Origin: Sipunculus nudus
Lineage: Eukaryota; Annelida; Sipuncula; Golfingiida; Sipunculidae
Assembly (NCBI GenBank): GCA_026874595.1
Contig: CM049314.1
Coordinates: 65,690,800-65,754,799, forward strand
DNA: 64,000 bases
Direction: 5' to 3'
The notes under the pieces were generated by a model that was not told the origin of the DNA, ran no database searches, and worked only from the letters and a program-made list of their open reading frames with translations. Numbering within the stretch: position 1 is the first letter of the stretch; every line of letters starts with the position of its first letter. This document shows, in pieces, positions 56,807 through 64,000 of this stretch. The translations under genes and the position numbers were made by a program.

Positions 56807-57216
56807 GAACATACCCTTACAGAAATTTTGGGACATGAAGTGTGCTTAAAGTGTGCTTCATTTGTGCTTATTTTGTGCTTTCAGTGAAATGCTGTACAGA
56901 AATACTTTGAAAATGCTGAAACTGCATGTGCTTCTTTAGTGCTCCAAGTGTACTGATTCTGTGCTTCAGAAATACAATGTGCTGAAATTGCTGCTTTGGT
57001 GCTCCAAATAAACTGATTAACTGCTTTTATAGTGCTCAAATATTTTCAAAATACCATTCAATTGTGATAACATTTATGCACACTGAACAATACCTCAAAG
57101 GTGTTTTTTACATGCCTAAGTAGTGCTTAAACCATGCTCCATTTACATTTCTTTTTTACTTTTTCTGTGTTTATTGAGTGTGCCTCAAATACAATTTTTT
57201 CTGCAAGGGTATGTTC
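56807..57216. mobile_element. Inverted-repeat element with internal TGTGCTT iterations (410 bp)
   Basis: The ends are gaacatacccttacagaa (56,807-56,824) and ttctgcaagggtatgttc (57,199-57,216), 17 of 18 complementary. The interior carries a dozen or more copies of 'gtgctt/gtgctc'-like heptamers spaced irregularly on the plus strand. Confidence 0.65.
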
Positions 57217-58670
57217 TGAGAACATCTGTATTAAAATAATTCCAACTATACCTTCAGGAATTGTCCAGGGTTGTCACTTCGAACATCTTTGTTGTTGAGT
57301 GTACATCACAGGCCTTTTTTGCATCCCAATCAAACTATAATGTCTGCTGAGGAGTTCTGTGACAGGAATTAAAACAATGGTGGGAATTTCTTATATCAAC
57401 TGAAGAATCACAAAAAAAATATTAACATAAATAAACTATATGTAGCAATTCCTACTCTGATCTGTTGGAGCAGAATCATTGATCCTGCAAGGCCAAACTC
57501 AGAGGGGTTGTCACTAGACAAACTCTGATCCATTTTTATTTTGCTATTAGGACTGCTGTTTCTACTAAGACTAATCCAATTAGAGTGTCCTTAGACAAAT
57601 TCTGACCTCATTGTAAATAACTTATTTTGAAGCAAATTACAGGTACAAAATCACAAAAGAAATTAGTCAATTATGAAACTAGAGGTTGAAGGTCCTCAAT
57701 TAGCTCCAGCTCCTAAAATGGCAGCCAAAGGGACAGGGATCCATATTGAAAGTCAGATTGGTCTGAAATTTTTTACCATAAATAATCTAAAAGGGAAAAA
57801 AATAATAAAACAATCACAGGATTGTCTAAAACGTTATTGTAAAAAGATTTAAAGTATTTGATTGGCAGCCATATATTTATGGATTCAACAGCAGTCTGAA
57901 ATTTTAAAGCACACAAACCCTCAAGGGTGTCAATGTTCTGTCAAATTTTGCATGAAAATCACTTACTGAGGTCCAGTCTCCATAACAGGTATTAAGCAGG
58001 TCTGTAATTGGATAACAGGCACCATTTTGAACCATGAATTCTAGAAAGATCTCATTGAAATACTGCACTCGAAAGAAAACCTGGATGGACAGAAAAGATA
58101 AGATGAAAGGGTGGACAGATGGACAAGTCAATCACTATAATACACCCCTTTTCAAGCGGGGTTCTAACAACAAAAAAAGTAAATTCTGTGAAGGGTGTAT
58201 TGCGGTGCAATTTACTAGAAACTATATATCAGTGTATCCAGCAGGTGAACTCGGCCCATGGAAACCTGGCTGAAGTCTTGAACTCAAGAACAGGTAATAT
58301 TCTACCAAGGTCATTGTGAGCAACATGTATGATTGGAAGCTTAACAATGGGAAGCTCTTACTAGTTTATTTGTAAGGAGCAATCTTGGAAGAACTAAAAG
58401 GAGTAAATACATTACAAAAATTTCATCTACTGTGTTACAGAATGAAATTTCAGGTTCTATGGTTATCTTGTCATCTTCACAGTATTTCCACTGGATTTTC
58501 CAACAAAGTTTTACAAATTATGAAATTACTGAGAGGAATGCAGGTTAATATTCAACCAATTGAAACTATTCTATTTGGAAACATACCAAACATTGATAAC
58601 TATAACTATGTTCTTAGAGGCCTCCGAGAGTCAGTGGTTGCGAGCTAGAGAACATATAAAGTAGTAATAT
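57217..58670. other. Intergenic, partner of the 56,090-56,740 duplication
   Basis: A diverged duplicate (57,330-58,440), with sequence between the shared blocks that the left member lacks. The open frame at 58,385-58,648 has no recognisable domain. Confidence 0.45.
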
Positions 58671-59115
58671 TATGAAGGTCTTACTGTTTTGAGAGGCCTC
58701 TGACAGTTCCAACAGTCACCAACAGTAAGCATATCATCTGGTAGTATGAAGGTGTTACTGTCCTGAGAAGCCTCGAACAGTTCTGACAGTCACTGACAGT
58801 GAGCATATAATGTAGCAATATGAAGGTGTTACTGTTCTGTGAGATCTCCTACAGCTCTGACAGTCACGAACAGTGATCATATAAACTAGCAATATGAAGG
58901 TCTTACTGCTCTGATAGGCCGCCGACAGTTCCTACAGGAAGCATATCCTCTGGTAGTATAAAGGTCTAAATGTTCTAAGAACCCCCCCCCCCCCCCGACA
59001 GCTTTGACATTCAATGACAGTACAGACATAACAGTGTGTATGAAGGTCCTACTTTTCTGACAGGCATCAATAGTTCCAACAGTCACCAAAAATAAGCATA
59101 TGGCCTAGTAGTACA
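58671..59115. repeat. 74-bp tandem repeat, about six units
   Basis: Units begin at 'tatgaaggt' near 58,671, 58,745, 58,819, 58,893, about 58,957 and about 59,039. The shared core is 'ttact...ctga..gcct' followed by 'acagtt...acagtcac..acagt'. Unit 5 contains a C-run (58,983-58,996). Confidence 0.85.
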
Positions 59116-60439
59116 CTTCATTTTGTCAATAAATGCATATTTTAGCTTTATGAGTATGTTTACCTGTAACCAAGCATCAATCAGTGTATTTCAATTAAAA
59201 GACCTAACCATGAGTATCAGTATCAACAGATTAGGAAAAAGAAACTAGCATTACTGTATTTACTTTTGTATAAGACACCCCATGTATCAGACGACCCCCC
59301 CCCCCCAATTTTGAACCTCAAGTTTTGGTACAAATTATTTTTCAGCATCTTGGCTTTGCCAGCTACTAAGGATCACTATGTCAGCATAATGATCACTTTA
59401 AAACCGATAACTGAGATGGGATTTTATAATATTTGATTCTTAAAATGGTCAGTGGTATATTTTTTTAAAGATTCTACAAGTGAAAACAGGAAAGTTATAT
59501 AGAAATTTTAAGGTATGGAACAGACCAAAACAGAATTTATCGACATATAAAAAAAATGTGTATTTACAACAATTCAAATGAATATCATAAGAGACAGCAG
59601 AGGGTCAATTTTAGGGCCCAAATTTGGGTAATAAATTATTTTTGGCAAATGTCCATGAGGTGGCACCCACTAAAAATTAGCACAGAAGTTTCATCATACC
59701 ATGCAGGTAGGATAACAGGACCCTTTTAATAACCATTTTCCCCTTAGAACAGTGGTAGAATGGAATAACTTGGGTTAAATGTGGTTGAAGCCCTATCTTA
59801 ACCACTCTCAAATTATCATGTAATCAATATTAATAGTGGTATGATACTTATTAAATGAGTGGTGCACCCTCATCAAACTCTTAATTCTGTATACTTGGGA
59901 CTGCTTGTATTCCTACCAGTCTATAATTCAACAAAGCTGAATGACTTGTTCTGCAGCACAGCGAAACTTGAGCCTCTACTTTAATTGCAGTATCTTACCC
60001 ACACCATGCTGACATACTAACATGGTTTGTGAATCAGTTCATGGTCCACATTACTTCATTACCAGGTTGTTTTCTAAATGGTAGCTTCAAAGCCTTCATA
60101 TATCACCCAGTCAAAATTACTCGCCTGAGGCTATATGCATGTCATCAGGCATGCACACTACGGGTTGCATGATATCCTGCATAGTTTGTACTATTTACCT
60201 GATACTGTGCGTATTATTACCTATGTACACAAAATATTGTGTATATTGTTCCTTTTACACATATACTTTCGTTCAGACAGAAGACTACATGCATGATTTT
60301 TATCAGAACTGTGCAAAAAACATGGTGGTCAGAAGTGAGAACACATATATTCTTTTTCAATAAAGTTATAAATCAACAGCAAAATCAACATAGTTATCTC
60401 ATTATTCTACATAGCCTCTTAGCAACAGTGTTTCAGTGA
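59116..60439. other. Intergenic, unassigned
   Basis: AT-rich. A C-run lies at 59,297-59,307. No gene was recognised. Confidence 0.45.
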
Positions 60440-63400
60440 GAGGCATATTTTACTCTGACAGTGTGCTCATCTTGTATTTCAAGGGTTAGGGTTTCACCAA
60501 TATCTATTTAACAGCCACATTTTACTGTGATACAGTACGATCATCTTGTAATTCAAAGGATAGGGTATCAACTATATCGATGTGACAGGCACAGTTTACT
60601 GTGACACAGTGTGATCATGTTGTATTTCAAGGGCTAGGGGTTTACCCATGTGTGATAATCACATATCACTGTCACGCTGTATGTTCATCTTGTATTTCAA
60701 GGATAAGGGTTTTACCAATATCTATGTAACAGGCACATTGTACAGTGACACAGTGTGCTCATCTTGTATTTTAAGGGTTAGGGTTTCACCCATATCTATG
60801 TGAAAGGCACATTTCACAGTGATACTCATTCACTTTGATTCAGCCTTTTGAAATCAGTTCGGCAAAAGCCAAACGAAAGGCCTATTGGCCAGCAAACACT
60901 ATTGTGACTAGTGTGTTCATCATGTATTTCAAGGGTTAGGGTTTTATCCATATCTATATGAAAGCCACATTGTATTGTGAAACGGTAAGCTCATCTTGTA
61001 TTTCAAGGGTTAGGGTTTCACCCATATCTATTTGACAGCCATATTTTAATATTGTGACACAGTATGCTCATCTTGTATTTCAAGGGTTACAATTTCAGCC
61101 ATATCTATGTGACAGGCACATTGTACAGTGACACAGTGTGCTCATCTTGTATTTCAAGGGTTAGGGTTTCACCTATATCTATATGACAGCCATATTTTTA
61201 ATATTGTGATACAGTATGCGCATCTTGTATTTCAAGGGTTAAGGTTACACCAATATATATCTATGTGACAGGCACATTGTACAGTGACACAGTGTTCGCA
61301 TCTTGTATTTTAAGGGTTAGGGTTGCACTCATATCTATGTGACAGGCACATTGTACAGTGACAGTGTGCTCATCTTGTATTTCAAGGATTAGGGTTTCAC
61401 CTATATCTATATGACAGCCATTATTTTAATATTGTGACACAGTATGCTCATCTTGTAAGGGTTACAATTTCAGCCATATCTATGTGACAGGCACATTGTA
61501 CAGTGACACAGTGTGCTCATCTTGTATTTCAAGGGTTAGGGTTTACCCATATCTATGTGACAGGCACATGGTACAGTGACACAGTGTGCTCATTTTGTAT
61601 TTCAAGGGTTAGGGTTTCACCCATATCTATATGACAGCCATATTTTTAATATTGTGACACAGTGTGCTCATCTTGTATTTCAAGGGTTAGGGTTTCACTC
61701 ATCTATGTGACATGCACACTGTACAGTGACACAGTGTGCTCATCTTGTATTTCAAGGGTTAGGGTTTCACCTATATCTATATGACAGCCATTATTTTAAT
61801 ATTGTGACACAGTAGGCACATCTTGTATTTCAAGGGTTACAATTTCAGCCATATCTATGTGACAGGCACATTGTACAGTGACACAGTGTGCTCATCTTGT
61901 ATTTCAAGGGTTAGGGTTTACCCATATCTATGTGACAGGCACATGGTACAGTGACACAGTGTGCTCATTTTGTATTTCAAGGGTTAGGGTTTCACCCATA
62001 ACTATATGACAGCCATATTTTTAATTTTGTGACACAGTGTACTCATCTTGTATTTCAAGGGTTAAGGTTTTACCTATATCTTTATGACAGCTGTATTTTT
62101 AATATTGTGACACAGCATGCTCATCTTGTATTTCAAGGGTTACAATTTCAGCCATATCTATGTAACAGGCACATTGTACAGTGACACAGTGTGCTCATCT
62201 TGTATTTTATGGGTTAGGGTTTCACCCATATCTATGTGAAAGGCACATTTCACAGTGATACTCATTCACTTTGATTCAGCCTTTTGAAATCAGTTCGGAA
62301 AAAGCTAAACAAACGGCCTATTGGCCAGCAATATACTATTGTGACTAGTGTGTTCATCTTGTATTTCAAGGGTTAGGGTTTTATCCATATCTATATGACA
62401 GCCACATTGTATTGTGAAACGGTAAGCTCATCTTGTATTTCAAGGGTTAGGGTTTCACCTATATCTATATGACAGCCATATTTTTAATATTGTGACACAG
62501 TGTGCTCATATTGTATTTCAAGGGTTAGGGTTTCACTCATATCTATGTGACAGGCACACTGTACAGTGACAGTGTGCTCATCTTGTATTTCAAGGGTTAG
62601 GGTTTCACCTATATCTATATGACAGCCATATTTTTAATATTGTGACACAGTATGCACATCTTGTTTTTCAAGGATTACAATTTCAGCCATATCTATGTGA
62701 CAGTCACATTGTGCAGTGACAAAGTGTGCTCATCTTGTATTTCAAGGGTTAGGGTTTACCCATATCTATGTGACAGGCACATGGTACAGTGACACAGTGT
62801 GATCATTTTGTATTCAAGGGTTAGGGTTTCACCCATATCTATATGACAGCCATATTTTTAATATTGTGACACAGTGTACTCATCTTGTATTTCAAGGGTT
62901 AAAGTTTTACCTATATCTTTATGACAGCTGTATTTTTAATATTGTGACACAGCATGCTCATCTTGTATTTCAAGGGTTACAATTTCAGCCGTATCTATGT
63001 AACAGGCACTTTGTACAGTGACACAGTGTGCTCTTCTTGTATTTTAAGGGTTAGGGTTTCACCCATATCTATGTGAAAGGCACATTTCACAGTGATACTC
63101 ATTCACTTTGATTCAGCCTTTTGAAATCAGTTCAGCAAAAGCTAAACAAAAGGCCTATTGGCCAGCAATATACTATTGTGACTAGTGTGTTCATCTTGTA
63201 TTTCAAGGGTTAAGGTTTTACCTATATCTTTATGACAGCTGTATTTTTAATATTGTGACACAGCATGTTCATCTTGTATTTCAAGGGTTAGGGTTTCACC
63301 TATTTCTATGTACCAGGCACATTGTACAGTGACACAGTGTGCTCATCTTGTAGTTTAAGGGTTAGGGTTTCACCTATACCTATATGACAGGCACATTGTA

Positions 63401-64000
63401 CAGTGACACAGTATGCTCATCTTGTATTTCAAGGTTTAGGGTTTCACCCATATATATGGGACAGGCACATTGTACAGTGACACTGTGCTCATAATGTATT
63501 TAAAGGGTTAGGGTTTCACCCATACCTATGAGACAGGCACATTTAACAGTGACCAATTTGCTCATCTTGTATTTCAAGGGTTAGGGTTTCATCCATATCT
63601 ATGAGACAGGCACATTTAACAGTGACCAATTTGCTCATCTTGTATTTCAAGGGTTAGGGTTTCATCCATATCTATGGGACAGGCACATTGTACAGTGACA
63701 CAGTATGCTCATCTTGTATTTCAAGGGTTAGGGTTTCAACCATATCTATGGGACAGGCACATTGTAGAGTGACACAGTGTGCTCTTCTTGTATTTTAAGG
63801 GTTAGGGTTTCACCCATATCTATGTGAAAGGCACATTTCACAGTGATACTCATTCACTTTGATTCAGCCTTTTGAAATCAGTTCAGCAAAAGCTAAACAA
63901 AAGGCCTATTGGCCAGCAATATACTATTGTGACTAGTGTGTTCATCTTGTATTTCAAGGGTTAAGGTTTTACCTATATCTTTATGACAGCTGTATTTTTA
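60440..64000. repeat. Minisatellite, about 73-bp units with telomere-like core; continues past window
   Basis: Roughly 45 or more units of 'tcatcttgtatttcaaggg' 'ttagggtttcacccatatct' 'atgtgacaggcacattgtac' 'agtgacacagtgtgc'. Most units carry GGGTTAGGG. Two interleaved variants exist: 'gacaggcacattgtacagtg' and 'gacagccatatttttaatat'. A longer insert beginning 'attcactttgattcagcct' and containing 'aggcctattggccagcaa' recurs near 60,830, 62,264, 63,100 and 63,847, defining irregular higher-order blocks. Confidence 0.92.

Overview
The window looks like a nuclear segment of a lophotrochozoan invertebrate, most likely a bivalve mollusc. The DNA is AT-rich and coding is sparse. One gene is split by GT-AG introns. 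There is an L1-type LINE, pogo-type DNA elements, many inverted-repeat-ended non-coding elements and several satellites. One dispersed family (palindromic GACCCATGGGTC near one end, a 'tagctcag...ctgagcta' hairpin at the other) resembles repeats I associate with bivalve genomes. No species is claimed.

Left half (1-35,100): blocks that have been duplicated and shuffled. The building blocks are (i) a non-coding repeat called R1 here (copies near 1-400, 4,810-6,655, 13,054-15,400, 17,440-18,260 and 26,636-29,904), (ii) an SLC5-type sodium/solute symporter gene with its 1.4 kb upstream region (full-length and intronless at 31,385-33,253; truncated copy at 12,422-13,053 fused to R1), (iii) a Draper/CED-1/MEGF-like EGF-repeat receptor on the minus strand (eight exons reconstructed at 18,880-26,274; decayed copy at 16,169-16,643), and (iv) a downstream segment (8,090-8,640 and 33,600-35,105). 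An L1-like LINE (about 400-4,140) interrupts the first R1 copy. Two pogo/Tigger-like elements (22,248-23,468 and 28,573-29,564), a tRNA-type SINE (about 15,798-16,090) and a hammerhead-ribozyme-like core (9,403-9,437) are also present.

Middle (35,107-37,420): a satellite of about 187-bp units, very rich in ACGT, arranged as a trimeric higher-order repeat that decays toward its right end.

Right half (37,421-64,000): no gene I can establish. It holds several copies of a multi-kilobase non-coding repeat (R2), four short elements with terminal inverted repeats, G- and C-homopolymer runs, a 74-bp tandem array (58,671-59,115) and a minisatellite of about 73-bp units, most carrying the telomere-like string GGGTTAGGG, from about 60,440 past the window edge.

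Functional reading: the two real genes are a plasma-membrane sodium-coupled transporter (inferred substrate: a monocarboxylate or vitamin-like solute) and a short phagocytic-receptor-like protein with an ITAM-like tail. The receptor has a one-base frameshift in its most upstream visible exon, and its signal-peptide exon was not found. Both genes have damaged paralogues next to them, so this is a birth-and-death locus. Gene models, splice sites and repeat boundaries come from reading the sequence alone.
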